A stretch of DNA of 64,000 nucleotides, taken from positions 124,001-188,000 of the forward strand of contig NZ_JAFCKS010000004.1 of the NCBI RefSeq assembly GCF_018129995.1. Reading direction: 5' to 3'. The notes beneath the pieces were generated by a model. That model was not told where the DNA came from. It worked only from the letters and a program-made list of their open reading frames with translations, and searched no databases. Positions within the stretch are counted from its first letter, which is position 1. Every line of letters starts with the position of its first letter. Origin of the DNA: Bradyrhizobium sp. SZCCT0153. GTDB lineage: Bacteria; Pseudomonadota; Alphaproteobacteria; Rhizobiales; Xanthobacteraceae. The translations under genes and the position numbers were made by a program. Of the stretch, positions 42,145 to 51,576 are shown piece by piece.

Positions 42145-42936
42145 ATGCCAAGGTCGCTCCCGTCGGCTCTCGCCGGCCTCGTTCTCGCAGCGTTGGTCGC
42201 CATGCCTGCGCTAGCGGACGGTTTGAAGGAGGAGATCGCGCCGACCGGCAGGCTCCGGGTCGCGATTGCGATCAGCCCGGCGGGCGGCGCGTTCTGGTCG
42301 ACCAAGACCGAAGCCGGCTATGCCGGCGTCCCCGTCGATCTCGGCCGGGAGATGGCGGCCCAGCTCGGCGTCGCCGTCGAATATGTCGTGCACCAGAATT
42401 CCGGTCAGATCACCGATGCGACGTCGAAGGGGACCTGGGACGTCACCTGGCTCCCCAAGGATCCCGAGCGCGAGACCATGATGATGTTTGGCCCGGTCTA
42501 CGAGGTTGCGGACGCCACCTACATCGTCAAGGCCGGTTCGAGCGTTACCAACTTTGCCACGCTCGACCAGGCGGGCATCAAGGTCGCGGCCGTCAACGCC
42601 ACCACCACCATGCGCGGCGCGATCGCGCATTTGAAGAATGCGAAAGTCACGGGCTATCAGACCTATGACGAGATATTCGGTCTCCTGAAGAGCGGCGAGA
42701 TCGATGCCTTCGCCCTGTCGCGCGACCAGCTCAACAAGATGGCGCAGAAGATTCCCGGCACACGGGTGCTGGACGAGACGTTCAAGAAGACGGTGACGGC
42801 CGTCGCCGTGCCGCTCGGCCATCCGCAGGCGCTGAGCTTCGTCACCAGGTTCATGAACGAGGCGACGACGAACGGCACCTTGCGCAAGGCCTATGACAAT
42901 AACGGCCTGAAGGACGCGCCGATCCGCATCGAGTAG
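42145..42936 (+). CDS. Periplasmic solute-binding protein (SBP family 3, amino-acid type)
   Basis: 263 residues from ATG 42145, chosen for AGGAG eight bases upstream and because a signal peptide follows (MPRSLPSALAGLVLAALVAMPALA). The longer ORF translates the GA-rich leader and is spurious. The mature part has the family 3 pattern: TGRLRVAIAISPAGGAFW, GVPVDLGREMAAQLGVAVEYV, and GEIDAFALSRDQL. No permease or ATPase gene is adjacent, so it is an orphan binding protein or part of a distant system. Confidence 0.87.
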   Translation: MPRSLPSALAGLVLAALVAMPALADGLKEEIAPTGRLRVAIAISPAGGAFWSTKTEAGYAGVPVDLGREMAAQLGVAVEYVVHQNSGQITDATSKGTWDVTWLPKDPERETMMMFGPVYEVADATYIVKAGSSVTNFATLDQAGIKVAAVNATTTMRGAIAHLKNAKVTGYQTYDEIFGLLKSGEIDAFALSRDQLNKMAQKIPGTRVLDETFKKTVTAVAVPLGHPQALSFVTRFMNEATTNGTLRKAYDNNGLKDAPIRIE

Positions 42937-43084
42937 GGCAGGCAGCCTCGGGTAAAGCGCCCATATTGAAAAAAATGTCTGAACAACTGCGCAAAGTGTC
43001 TCTTGCGTCAAACTGACACAGCTCTGTCATCGCGCGCCATTAACGTCCCGAGGGTCGGTGTCAATCTTTCGGGGCAACACAACA

Positions 43085-44797
43085 ATGAAATCCAGACTTC
43101 TGACGACGGCCGCGATTTTCGCGGCCGCGACTGCACTCGCGTGCGCCATGCCGGTGCTCGCGGGCGATTTCGGTCGGGACCGGGATCATGATCATGACCA
43201 GGATCATCATCGCCATCCACATGGCATCCACACCGAGACGCCGATCAAGCATCTCGTGATCATCTTCAACGAGAACCGCTCGTTCGACCACTACTTCGCG
43301 ACCTATCCGAACGCGGCCAATCCGTCCGGTTCGATTCCCTTCGCGCCGAAGCCGCATACGCCGAAGGTCAACAACCTCGTCACGGCGAACCTGCTGGTCA
43401 ACAACCCCAACAACAGCCCGGCCAACGGCACCGGCGCGACGGATCCGTTCCGCCTCGACCGCACCCAGGCCAATACGCGCTCGCAGAACCATTCCTACAC
43501 GCCCGAGCAGCAGGCCGTGGACAACGGCAAGGAAGACCTATTCCCGAAATTCACCGGTCGCGGCACCGCCGGCGGCGCCGGCGCCTTCGGCACCAACGGC
43601 CAGGTGATGGGCTATTTCGACGGCAACACCATCACCGCCCTCTGGAACTACGCCCAGCACTTCTCGATGAGCGACAATGCCTGGACCGACACCTTCGGCC
43701 CGTCGACGCCGGGCATGCTCGAAGTGATCTCCGGTCAGACCAACGGCGTGCAGAACATCGTCGGCACGTCAGCGTCGATCGCCGACGGCCAGGGCGGCCT
43801 GACGCTGATCGGCGACACCGATCCGGGCAACGATCCCTGCTCGAGCAAGACCAGCACGATCCTGATGGACGGCAAGAACATCGGCGACCTGCTCAATGCC
43901 GAGCACATCAGCTGGGGCAGCTTCATGGGCGGCTTCGACCTGACGCTCAAGAACGCCAATGGCACCACCGGTTGCGGCCGAAGCACGTTCTCCAGCAACG
44001 TCAACGGCAGCATCGTCGACTACATTCCGCACCACGCCTGGTTCCAGTACTACAAGTCGACCGCCAATCCGAACCATGCGCGGCCAAGCTCCGTGCGTGC
44101 GATCGGCCACACCCATGACTTCAACGGCAACGTCGATCCGGCCAACCACGGCTACGATCTCGAGGACTTCTACGCTGCGGTGAAGGCCGGCAATTTCCCG
44201 GCCGTGTCATACATCAAGATGCCGGCCTTCCAGGACGGTCATGCCGGCAACTCCGATCCGCTCGACGAGCAGGTCGGCAATGTCGAACTGATCAATTTCC
44301 TGCAGAGGCAGCCGGAATGGCGCGAGACCGCGGTCATCATCACTTATGACGATTCCGACGGCTGGTACGACCATCAATACGTCGCGCCGAAGAGCGCGTC
44401 CTACGACCCGACGGCCGATCAGGTCAACGGTCCGGGCCTGTGCGGCCTGGGTGCGCAGAAGCAGCCGGCACCGAAGGGCCTTGGCGGCAAACCGGTGAAC
44501 GGCCGCTGCGGTCCGGGTACGCGCATTCCCTTCATCGTGGTCTCGCCCTATGCGAGGTCGAATTTCGTCAGCCACACCTACATCTCCCAGGCCTCCGTGG
44601 TGCGGTTCATCGAGGACAATTGGCTGCATGGCCAGCGTCTCGGCGGCGGCTCGTTCGACGCCAGCTCTGGCTCGATCGTGGACCTGTTCGACTTCGATCA
44701 TGATCACAGCCATGACCTCCGGACGGATGCGCTGTTCCTCGACCCGACCTCGGGCACGGTGATCACCAGCCCGCCAGACGAGCACCATCATTACTAG
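43085..44797 (+). CDS. Exported phosphoesterase (phospholipase C / acid phosphatase family)
   Basis: 570 residues. A signal peptide (MKSRLLTTAAIFAAATALACAMPVLA) is followed by a short His/Asp-rich stretch (DRDHDHDQDHHRHPHGIH) that may bind metal. The PF04185-type domain shows HLVIIFNENRSFDHYFATYP, MGYFDGNTITALWNYA, and ITYDDSDGWYDHQYVAP. Enzymes of this family cleave phosphate esters or phospholipids outside the cytoplasm, often under phosphate limitation. The C-terminus is again His-rich (DEHHHY). Sixteen bases separate it from the cytochrome c peroxidase gene. Substrate is undetermined. Confidence 0.88.
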   Translation: MKSRLLTTAAIFAAATALACAMPVLAGDFGRDRDHDHDQDHHRHPHGIHTETPIKHLVIIFNENRSFDHYFATYPNAANPSGSIPFAPKPHTPKVNNLVTANLLVNNPNNSPANGTGATDPFRLDRTQANTRSQNHSYTPEQQAVDNGKEDLFPKFTGRGTAGGAGAFGTNGQVMGYFDGNTITALWNYAQHFSMSDNAWTDTFGPSTPGMLEVISGQTNGVQNIVGTSASIADGQGGLTLIGDTDPGNDPCSSKTSTILMDGKNIGDLLNAEHISWGSFMGGFDLTLKNANGTTGCGRSTFSSNVNGSIVDYIPHHAWFQYYKSTANPNHARPSSVRAIGHTHDFNGNVDPANHGYDLEDFYAAVKAGNFPAVSYIKMPAFQDGHAGNSDPLDEQVGNVELINFLQRQPEWRETAVIITYDDSDGWYDHQYVAPKSASYDPTADQVNGPGLCGLGAQKQPAPKGLGGKPVNGRCGPGTRIPFIVVSPYARSNFVSHTYISQASVVRFIEDNWLHGQRLGGGSFDASSGSIVDLFDFDHDHSHDLRTDALFLDPTSGTVITSPPDEHHHY

Positions 44798-44813
44798 TCC
44801 AACGGGACGCTTT

Positions 44814-46157
44814 ATGAACAGCCGCACCATGTGGCTTCTCGGCGCCGGCCTGCTCTGTCTGGCCGGCGCCGTCTTTGCTGTCGAGACGCAAGGATTCGCG
44901 GAGGCGATTCCTGCCGGCGCGAATCCCAACCCGGTCCGCCTCATGCGCCCGCCGGTCGCGCCGTTGTCGGCGATGGCACAGCTTGGCAAGGAGATCTTCT
45001 ACGACGCCTCGCTGTCCTCGTCAGGCGCGCTGTCATGCGCCTCCTGCCACAGCCCGGATCACGCCTACGGTCCGCCCAATGACGGACCAGTCATGCTCGG
45101 CGGCGCGGCCCTGTCGCGGCAGGGCGCGCGCGCGGTGCCGTCGTTGACCTATCTCGATCGCCATCCGAATTTCAGCATCGGCCCCGACAAGGGCGATGAC
45201 GACAACGTCATCGATCTCGCGCAGATGGCAGCAATCGGCCAGCAGGCGGCGCGCACGACGAAAACCGCGGGCGGCACCGGCGCGTCCGCGAACATCGTGC
45301 CGCAAGGCGGCCTGTTCTGGGACGGTCGCGCCGACACGCTGCAGGATCAGGCGCTGTTTCCGCTGCTCGACCGCAACGAGATGGACGGCGGCAGCGCCGA
45401 GATCGTCGCCGACAAGCTGCGCCATGCGTCTTATGTGCAGCGCTTCGTCGAGCTGTTCGGAGCGGGTGTGCTCAAAAATCAGCGACTCCTGATCGCGGAG
45501 GCGATGTTTGCGGTGGCGCGCTATCAGGTGGAGGAGCCGAACTTCCATCCTTACACCAGCAAGTACGATCATTGGCTCGAGGGCAAGGCGCGGCTGTCCG
45601 AGAGCGAGCTGCGCGGCCTGCAATTGTTCAACGACCCCGACAAGGCCAATTGTGCCGGCTGCCATACCTCGGCGCCGACGCGCGACGGACTGCCGCCGCT
45701 GTTCACGGATCACCAGTACGAGGCGCTCGGCGCGCCGCGCAATGCCGCGCTCGCGGGCAATCGCGATCCCGATTACTTCGACCTGGGCGTCTGCGGTCCG
45801 CATCGCACGGACATTGCCGAGCAGACGCAGTATTGCGGCATGTTCCTGACGCCGACGCTGCGCAACACGGCCACGCGCCACGCCTTCTTCCACAACGGTG
45901 TCTTCCATACCCTCGAGCAGGTGCTCGACTTCTATAATTTCCGCGACACAAATCCGGAGAAAGTCTTTCCGCGCGCGGCCGAGGGCACGGTTCAGAAGTA
46001 CAACGATCTGCCGCAAAAATATCACGCCAATGTCGATGTCACCGATCCGCCGTTCGACCGTCACCCCGGCGACAAGCCGGCGATGACGGAGCAGGACGAA
46101 GCCGACATCATCGCGTTCCTGAAGACGCTGACGGACGGCAACAAGCCGGAGAACTAG
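44814..46157 (+). CDS. Di-haem cytochrome c peroxidase (MauG/CcpA family)
   Basis: 447 residues with a signal sequence (LLGAGLLCLAGAVFAVETQ). Two covalent haem sites are visible: CASCH (Cys75, Cys78, His79) and CAGCH (Cys280, Cys283, His284). It acts in the periplasm, reducing hydrogen peroxide with cytochrome c or oxidising another partner. GGGACGCTTT precedes the ATG. It probably shares a transcript with the phosphoesterase. Its stop codon overlaps the end of a decayed transposase gene, so an insertion sequence landed at or very near its 3' end and may have changed the last residues. Confidence 0.92.
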   Translation: MNSRTMWLLGAGLLCLAGAVFAVETQGFAEAIPAGANPNPVRLMRPPVAPLSAMAQLGKEIFYDASLSSSGALSCASCHSPDHAYGPPNDGPVMLGGAALSRQGARAVPSLTYLDRHPNFSIGPDKGDDDNVIDLAQMAAIGQQAARTTKTAGGTGASANIVPQGGLFWDGRADTLQDQALFPLLDRNEMDGGSAEIVADKLRHASYVQRFVELFGAGVLKNQRLLIAEAMFAVARYQVEEPNFHPYTSKYDHWLEGKARLSESELRGLQLFNDPDKANCAGCHTSAPTRDGLPPLFTDHQYEALGAPRNAALAGNRDPDYFDLGVCGPHRTDIAEQTQYCGMFLTPTLRNTATRHAFFHNGVFHTLEQVLDFYNFRDTNPEKVFPRAAEGTVQKYNDLPQKYHANVDVTDPPFDRHPGDKPAMTEQDEADIIAFLKTLTDGNKPEN

Positions 46158-46823
46158 GCCGCGGACTCATTAAGACGCAGCCGTAGCCTGATTGACGCAA
46201 GTTGAACGAAGGCGAGGTAGTTTTCGGCCAGCCTGTCGCAGCGCGTCGCCACCCGACGACATTGTTTGATCTTGTTGAAGAACCGCTCGACACGGTTGCT
46301 CTCTAATCCAGTCGGCGTCATAGCCACGGTCGGCAAGCAGTATTGACCCGGATTTAAGGCGAGACAGCAGTTTTCCGGCAAGCCGAACGTCGTGGGCCTC
46401 GCCGGGGCTCAGCGCCAGCCGTACCGGTGGACCATTGCTATCGACTACAGCATGAATTTTGCTCGTCAAGCCGCCGCGTGATCTTCCCATCGATTGGCGC
46501 TGGTTACTTGTGACGCACGCTCCATGCTGATGCACGCGGACAATGGAGGTGTCGATCATCTGAACAGCGTCATCATGGGCAGAAGCAAGTACGTCCATGA
46601 TGCGGCCCCAGACACCAGTCCGCCGCCAGCGTACGAAGCGGTTGTAACACGTGGTGTATGGCCCCAACGCTTCGGGCAGATCACGCCATGGTGCTCCGAA
46701 TCGCAGGACCCAGAAGATGCCATTAAGAATACGACGGTCGCTTACCCCAGGAACGCCGCGCGGCTTGTTCGGCAGCATCGGCTTGATGGCAACCCATTCA
46801 TAGTCGGCGAGTTCGTAGCGCAT
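46154..46823 (-). pseudogene. IS5-family transposase, internally deleted and frameshifted
   Basis: The first part reads MRYELADYEWVAIKPMLPNK ... FWVLRFGAPWRDLPE ... DTSIVRVHQHGA ... LLADRGYDADWIRE, holding the DDE aspartates (MIDTS and ADRGYD). After WIRE the frame changes and about 30 residues usual in this family are missing. The true C-terminus (RVERFFNKIKQCRRVATR ... LASIRLRLRLNES) continues in another frame to 46154. The catalytic Glu lies just after the junction in VERFFNK, so the product should be inactive. The stop TAG overlaps the peroxidase stop on the other strand. Confidence 0.8.
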
Positions 46824-46857
46824 GATTCGAGCTCCCCAATTTGGGAGTTTGAATCAC
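46154..46857 (-). mobile_element. Decayed IS5-family (IS427-like) insertion sequence
   Basis: The region is almost filled by a transposase gene of the IS427 type with an internal deletion. I could not fix the terminal inverted repeats or target duplication: the sequence after the transposase stop is the end of the peroxidase gene, and upstream of the ATG only the segment 'gtgattcaaactccc' resembles an IS end. Coordinates are therefore approximate. Confidence 0.7.
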
Positions 46858-47005
46858 AGGGGTCCAGCCGAACGCAATGCCACTCACCTAACCCGGTTCG
46901 GGGCTCTTGTGACAGAAGCGCACATCAATTAGCCGGCAAACCACCGCCGCATCCGTCGAAAACGACCCAGAATGGACAGGGGCCTCAGTGTCGATCTATC
47001 GGACG

Positions 47006-47998
47006 CTACTCGATGACTCGGTCTGCGCGCTTCAGCAGCTCTTCGGGGATGGCTACGCCGATCGCATGCGCAGTCTTCAGATTCACCACGAACTCGCGCC
47101 GTGTAATCGTTTCGATCGGAATCATGCCCGCAGCGGTGCCCTTCAGGATTTTGTCTGCCAGCACCGGCATGCGGGGCCACGTATCGAGGACACTAGTGCC
47201 GTAGGCAATCAATCCCCCGGTGCTGGATTGGCCTCCAGGAAAAATCGACGGCATGCGCCGCGCACTCGCGGCCTCCGCGACGATCTTGCCGTCGCGCAGC
47301 GGCATCGGAACCTCCAGCACCAGTAGGGCCTCGGCACCGTTCTTGAGCATATCGTCCAGCGCGGCCGCATAATCGGGGGTGGGTCCCCCGGCAACCTTTC
47401 GGACGATGGGCTCGATGCCGAGCTTGCGCGCGGCCGCAGAATTGGCGCGATCGATCGGAGCAAGCCCGCTCGCATCTGCGCCCGGGATCGTGTCGTCGCT
47501 GAGAACGCCCACACGGGCGAGATTCGGGAACATGCTGCGCAGAAGAGCCAACTGGCGGTCAGCCTGCTCGGGGTCAAGGCTGGTCAACCCCGTCAGGTTG
47601 CCGCCGGGACGCTCCATGTTTTCCACAAGGCCCAGCAGCAGGGGATCTGTGACGATCGAGAAGACGACGGGAATGGTCGAGGTAGCGCCCTTGGCCGCCC
47701 GCGATGCCGGCCCGCCGGCCGCAAGGATCACGTGGACGCCGGCCTGCACCAGTTCGCCCGCAAGTGCTGGCAATCGATCTAGTTGACCGCGGGCAAACCG
47801 GTGCTCGAAGATTAGGTCGCGCCCCTCGGCGTAACCCAGCGTCTCGAACGTCTCCTTGAAAACCTGCAGGATTGGACCGGGACCACCGTTGATCAGCGAA
47901 CCAACCCTGACCACCCGGCCCGCAGACTGTGCACGCGCCATGATGGTGGAGATGCCTAAGGCACTCGCAGCAACGATGAATTCACGGCGCTCGATCAT
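47006..47998 (-). CDS. ABC transporter substrate-binding protein (TrpX/PF04392 type)
   Basis: 330 residues. The N-terminus MIERREFIVAASALGISTIM has a twin-arginine and hydrophobic core, so Tat or Sec export. The mature part (RVGSLINGGPGPILQVFKETFETLGYAEGRDLIFEHRFA ... LAGELVQAGVHVILAAGG) is typical of the many stand-alone ABC_sub_bind proteins of rhizobia. No permease or ATPase lies nearby. GGAAGAGAGTCGC precedes the ATG. It is divergent from the winged-helix regulator at 48134. The ligand is unknown. Confidence 0.87.
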   Translation of the reverse strand: MIERREFIVAASALGISTIMARAQSAGRVVRVGSLINGGPGPILQVFKETFETLGYAEGRDLIFEHRFARGQLDRLPALAGELVQAGVHVILAAGGPASRAAKGATSTIPVVFSIVTDPLLLGLVENMERPGGNLTGLTSLDPEQADRQLALLRSMFPNLARVGVLSDDTIPGADASGLAPIDRANSAAARKLGIEPIVRKVAGGPTPDYAAALDDMLKNGAEALLVLEVPMPLRDGKIVAEAASARRMPSIFPGGQSSTGGLIAYGTSVLDTWPRMPVLADKILKGTAAGMIPIETITRREFVVNLKTAHAIGVAIPEELLKRADRVIE

Positions 47999-48133
47999 GC
48001 GACTCTCTTCCGGACGTCTGTTAGAACGATACGGCTCCGCGGGGCATTTGACTTCACCAATGCTTGGTTTTTTCTAATCGACACCTCACCGCGGCATGTT
48101 ACTGTGCCGCGGGACCGCCTTGGTGGGTGCGCC

Positions 48134-49669
48134 ATGCGCTTCTGCTTTGAAGATTTCGCGCTCGATACGTCTCGGCAAGAGCTGAGCCGTCACGGTCTGG
48201 TCATGCCGGCCTCGCCTCAGGTGCTTGCGTTGCTCGTTCACCTGATCGAGCACCGAGACAACGTGGTCACCAAGCAGCAGCTCGTGGAGTCGGTATGGAA
48301 CTGCCGCATCGTAAGCGATGCTGCCGTGACGACGCGCATCAACGTCTTGCGAGAGCTGCTGGGCGACAACGGGCGGGAGCAGAGGCTCATCAAGACCTAC
48401 CCGCGCAGGGGATTTCGCTTTGTTGGTGATGCGCGGGTAGAATGGCACGCCTCGCCGCAGCCGGCCTTGGCTAGAAGGGACCTGCCGTCCATTGCTGTCT
48501 TGGCGTTCGCGAATCCTCTCGGCGACCCTGCGCAGGCTTTCTTCGGCGATGCGCTGGCCGAGGAGGTGCTGACCGAACTGGCGCGCCTTCGCTGGCTTCT
48601 GGTGATCGCTCGCAACTCGAGCTTCATCTATCGAGGCCGCGCCGTTGATGTTCGTCAGGTCGGCACCGAGCTCGATGTGCGGTATGTCCTTGAAGGCAGC
48701 GCTTGGCATGACAACGGCCGCGTCCGGGTTACGTGCAGGCTCATCGACGCAACAACTGCACTGCAGATATGGTCAGCGCGCTACGATCGCAATCTCACGG
48801 ATCTGTTCCAGGTGCTGGACGAAATAGGGGAAGCCGTGATCAGCGAAATCGGGCCGGCAATCCTCGATGCAGAGCGAAGCCGCATCGCGCGCCTGCCACC
48901 CGATAGCCTGACCGCGTGGGAAGCCTATCAGCGTGGCGTCGCATACATGCTCACGCCGTCGATAGAAGGGAACGTTTCGGCCAGGCAATCATTTCAACAG
49001 GCCGTCTCGCTCAAGCCGGACTATTCGCACGGATTCGACGGATGGGCATGGACTCACCTGGTGGATGCTTCCGCTCTCGGTCGAATGCCGGTCGACGAAG
49101 CGTGCGACCTTAGCGAGCCGCTGGTGCGCAGGGCCTTGCAGCTTAACCCAGACAATACAGGCGCACGCACCCGACTTGCCCTGACGTTTCATCTGAGGGG
49201 AAACAACCAGGCGGCGATCGAGGAGACGGAAGCGGCGTTGGCCACTGTAGCGAACTGTGCGGATGCGTTTGGAGCGCAGGGAACGGCTCTCGTCTTCTCC
49301 GGCCGGCCCGGTGAAGGCCGGGTCGCCATCGAGAAGTTTCTCCGCCTCAGTCCGCGGGATCCGGCGAAGTCGATCAGGCTGTCTCAGCTTGCCGCTTCCT
49401 ACTACTTCGAGAATGATTACGAGAATGCGCTACGCGTCGCGCGGCAGACGATTCGCGACTATCCAGACATACCGATGGCTTTCCGATGGATGGCGGCCGC
49501 ACTCGGCCAACTCGGCCGTCGCGCGGAGGGCTGTCGTGTCATCGAGACTCTTCAAATGCGTCATGCGGCTTCAATCGCGGCCTATGTTAGCCGACCGCCC
49601 CGATATTTTCGCCTTCAAGATCACGAGCACTTAATGGAGGGATTGGGCAAGGCCGGGTGGCGCAAATGA
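48134..49669 (+). CDS. Winged-helix (OmpR/CadC-type) regulator with TolB-like and TPR domains
   Basis: 511 residues from ATG 48134. Residues 1-100 are a DNA-binding winged helix (FEDFALDTSRQELSRHG ... VTTRINVLRELLGDNGREQRLIKTYPRRGFRFVG). Residues about 118-260 match the TolB-like/FlgO region (PSIAVLAFANPLGDPAQAFFGDALAEEVLTEL). The rest is TPR-like (FQQAVSLKPDYSHGF ... LVRRALQLNPDNTGARTRLAL). Unlike CadC it has no membrane helix, so it is cytoplasmic. It lies divergent from an orphan binding-protein gene 135 bases away, which may be its target. Confidence 0.85.
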   Translation: MRFCFEDFALDTSRQELSRHGLVMPASPQVLALLVHLIEHRDNVVTKQQLVESVWNCRIVSDAAVTTRINVLRELLGDNGREQRLIKTYPRRGFRFVGDARVEWHASPQPALARRDLPSIAVLAFANPLGDPAQAFFGDALAEEVLTELARLRWLLVIARNSSFIYRGRAVDVRQVGTELDVRYVLEGSAWHDNGRVRVTCRLIDATTALQIWSARYDRNLTDLFQVLDEIGEAVISEIGPAILDAERSRIARLPPDSLTAWEAYQRGVAYMLTPSIEGNVSARQSFQQAVSLKPDYSHGFDGWAWTHLVDASALGRMPVDEACDLSEPLVRRALQLNPDNTGARTRLALTFHLRGNNQAAIEETEAALATVANCADAFGAQGTALVFSGRPGEGRVAIEKFLRLSPRDPAKSIRLSQLAASYYFENDYENALRVARQTIRDYPDIPMAFRWMAAALGQLGRRAEGCRVIETLQMRHAASIAAYVSRPPRYFRLQDHEHLMEGLGKAGWRK

Positions 49670-49877
49670 GACGCTGCCGTGAGGTCAGGGACTGGTTGCG
49701 CTTTCAGGCGCCGGCCGGTTGCCCCCGACGATAGAGCGGCTCCTTCTGGTCCCTTGCGACCTTTGCTGCGGTTGCACAAAGGCGGTCGGTACCGAATCAA
49801 GCGGACATTGACGAAGAATTATGAGTACGCGCCTTAGCTCGTCTTGTCGGTGTGCCAAGCGGCGAGCAACCTGCCCC

Positions 49878-50951
49878 TCAGCGCGGCTTGATCTCCGCGT
49901 ACTTCGCCATCGCCTTCTCGAACTTCCGGTTGAACAACCACATCGCGGCGAGAATCTCGCGGAAGCTCGCCGAAGTGCGCGCCCGGTCCGCCTGCCCGAA
50001 TGCGAAGATGCTGTTGTTGCGCAAGTGCTTCATGATCGTCGGACTGGATACCCGGTAGTTCAGAAGATCTCCCGATTTAAGCGCGGACCGGGTCGGGGTG
50101 GGAACGATCTGGATCAGCTCGAACAGCTTCATCTGGTCGATCGGGTCGGGCAGCGTCTTCACGATGCCGGGGATCTCCCTGAAAACATCGGCGTGCGCGT
50201 TCATCAGGCCGTCGCGCACATTGGTCCAGTGGTTGAAGCGATAGTCGGTGCCGCGGGCACGCACCTCTTCCTTGTCGTCACGCGCGCTTAGCTCGGGATT
50301 GGCCGCGGCGATCTCGCCTTTGATCGCCTCCCATTTCCTGCGGCCGTTGCGGTCCTCGGACGGGCCGGTCTGGAAGCTGCCCATATAGGTGTTCGAGCGC
50401 CCGTTGCGGACGTTCTGCTTGCCGTTGGTCTCCGCAAAGAACAGCCCGAGGCTGATGCGTCCCGCAGCTTCGGCGTGAACCGGTGCAAGCCCCTTGGCGC
50501 GTGCGATTGCGACCGCGAGATCAACGACGTCCTTGAACGGCGTCGCCGAGTTCTGCGCTCCCGCCGGCGGCGCTTCCATGACCTCGAACAGCGCGGCATA
50601 TTCGTCGATCAGTGGCTCGATGTCGGCATCGAAATAGGCCGGTGGTATCTCGAACTTGTTGGGCCTGCCGATCCGCGATGGCATGGCGTCGGTGAGATCC
50701 TTGTAGGTACTGATGACGGCGACGCGTGCGAGATAGATGGCCTGACCCGGCAGGTTCGGCAGCGGCTGCTTCGCGTCTATCTGCTTGCGCCGCTCGGCGA
50801 GTATCGCCTTGAAATCGCCGAGCGCGCGCTCGTAGGCCGCCTGTGCTTCCGATTGCTTCGCCGTGAGCGTTTGTGCCTGGCTCGTCGCGAATGTCGTCAA
50901 GATCAGCCCGAGCGCGGCGATGATGGCGATGACATGACGTCGTGCAGGCAT
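49878..50951 (-). CDS. Exported protein of unknown function
   Basis: 357 residues from ATG 50951 (GGGGGAACCGGCC upstream); ATG 50978 is an alternative. A signal peptide is clear (VIAIIAALGLILTTFATSQAQ). The mature part is mostly helical with no membrane segments and no family I recognise; AGRISLGLFFAETNGKQNVRNGRSNTYMGSFQTG is its most distinctive block and might surround an active site. It lies downstream of the cupin gene on the same strand (41-base gap). No function is assigned. Confidence 0.7.
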   Translation of the reverse strand: MPARRHVIAIIAALGLILTTFATSQAQTLTAKQSEAQAAYERALGDFKAILAERRKQIDAKQPLPNLPGQAIYLARVAVISTYKDLTDAMPSRIGRPNKFEIPPAYFDADIEPLIDEYAALFEVMEAPPAGAQNSATPFKDVVDLAVAIARAKGLAPVHAEAAGRISLGLFFAETNGKQNVRNGRSNTYMGSFQTGPSEDRNGRRKWEAIKGEIAAANPELSARDDKEEVRARGTDYRFNHWTNVRDGLMNAHADVFREIPGIVKTLPDPIDQMKLFELIQIVPTPTRSALKSGDLLNYRVSSPTIMKHLRNNSIFAFGQADRARTSASFREILAAMWLFNRKFEKAMAKYAEIKPR

Positions 50952-50992
50952 GGCCGGTTCCCCCAACGATTCGTGCATCGGGAGATCGTAGC

Positions 50993-51442
50993 CTAGTCGT
51001 TGGCCTCCGGCGGCAGGAAGTCGACCTCGTGCTCGGCCGAGATGCGCACGACCTCGGCGGGGTCGGTCAGATTGTGAAGCTGGTTGAACAGCGCCTCCAG
51101 CTTCTGCATCGGCGAGACCCAGAACAGCGCGCGGGCCGGCTTGTCGGATTTGTTGAAATAGCCGTGCGGAATGCCGCGCGGCAGGCGCACGAGGTCGCCG
51201 GCATGGGCCTTGACCCATTGGCCGTCGAGCTTGAGGTCGAGCGTGCCTTCCTGCACCAGGATGAATTCGTCCTGGGTCGGATGGATGTGCACCGGGACGA
51301 ACTGGCCCGGTTCGCTGTTGGTCTCGAACGCGAAGGTGGACTCGGTGACGGCCTTTGGGAAATAGACCTGGCCGAGGATGTTCCAGCTCTTGCCGCCATA
51401 GCCCGTGCCAACGGCGGTAATGCCCTTCTCGAGTGTCGTCAT
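50993..51442 (-). CDS. Cupin-domain protein
   Basis: 149 residues from ATG 51442 with GGAGGCGAGCC upstream. A single cupin barrel with both motifs: VPVHIHPTQDEFILVQEGTLDLKL (His, His, Glu metal ligands) and GDLVRLPRGIPHGYFN (last His). It is a metal-dependent small-molecule enzyme or binding protein; quercetinase-like and isomerase roles cannot be separated by eye. It may be co-transcribed with the exported protein downstream. Confidence 0.85.
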   Translation of the reverse strand: MTTLEKGITAVGTGYGGKSWNILGQVYFPKAVTESTFAFETNSEPGQFVPVHIHPTQDEFILVQEGTLDLKLDGQWVKAHAGDLVRLPRGIPHGYFNKSDKPARALFWVSPMQKLEALFNQLHNLTDPAEVVRISAEHEVDFLPPEAND

Positions 51443-51576
51443 GGCTCGCCTCCAATGAATGTTCGATGGACGGAGCATCGGCCAGGAGCGACGCGCTGTC
51501 CATCCGTGAAACGAGGCCGGACGCATCGCTGGTGGAAGCCGGATACCGCATCCGCGGGCGGGCCTGCACTCGCGCG

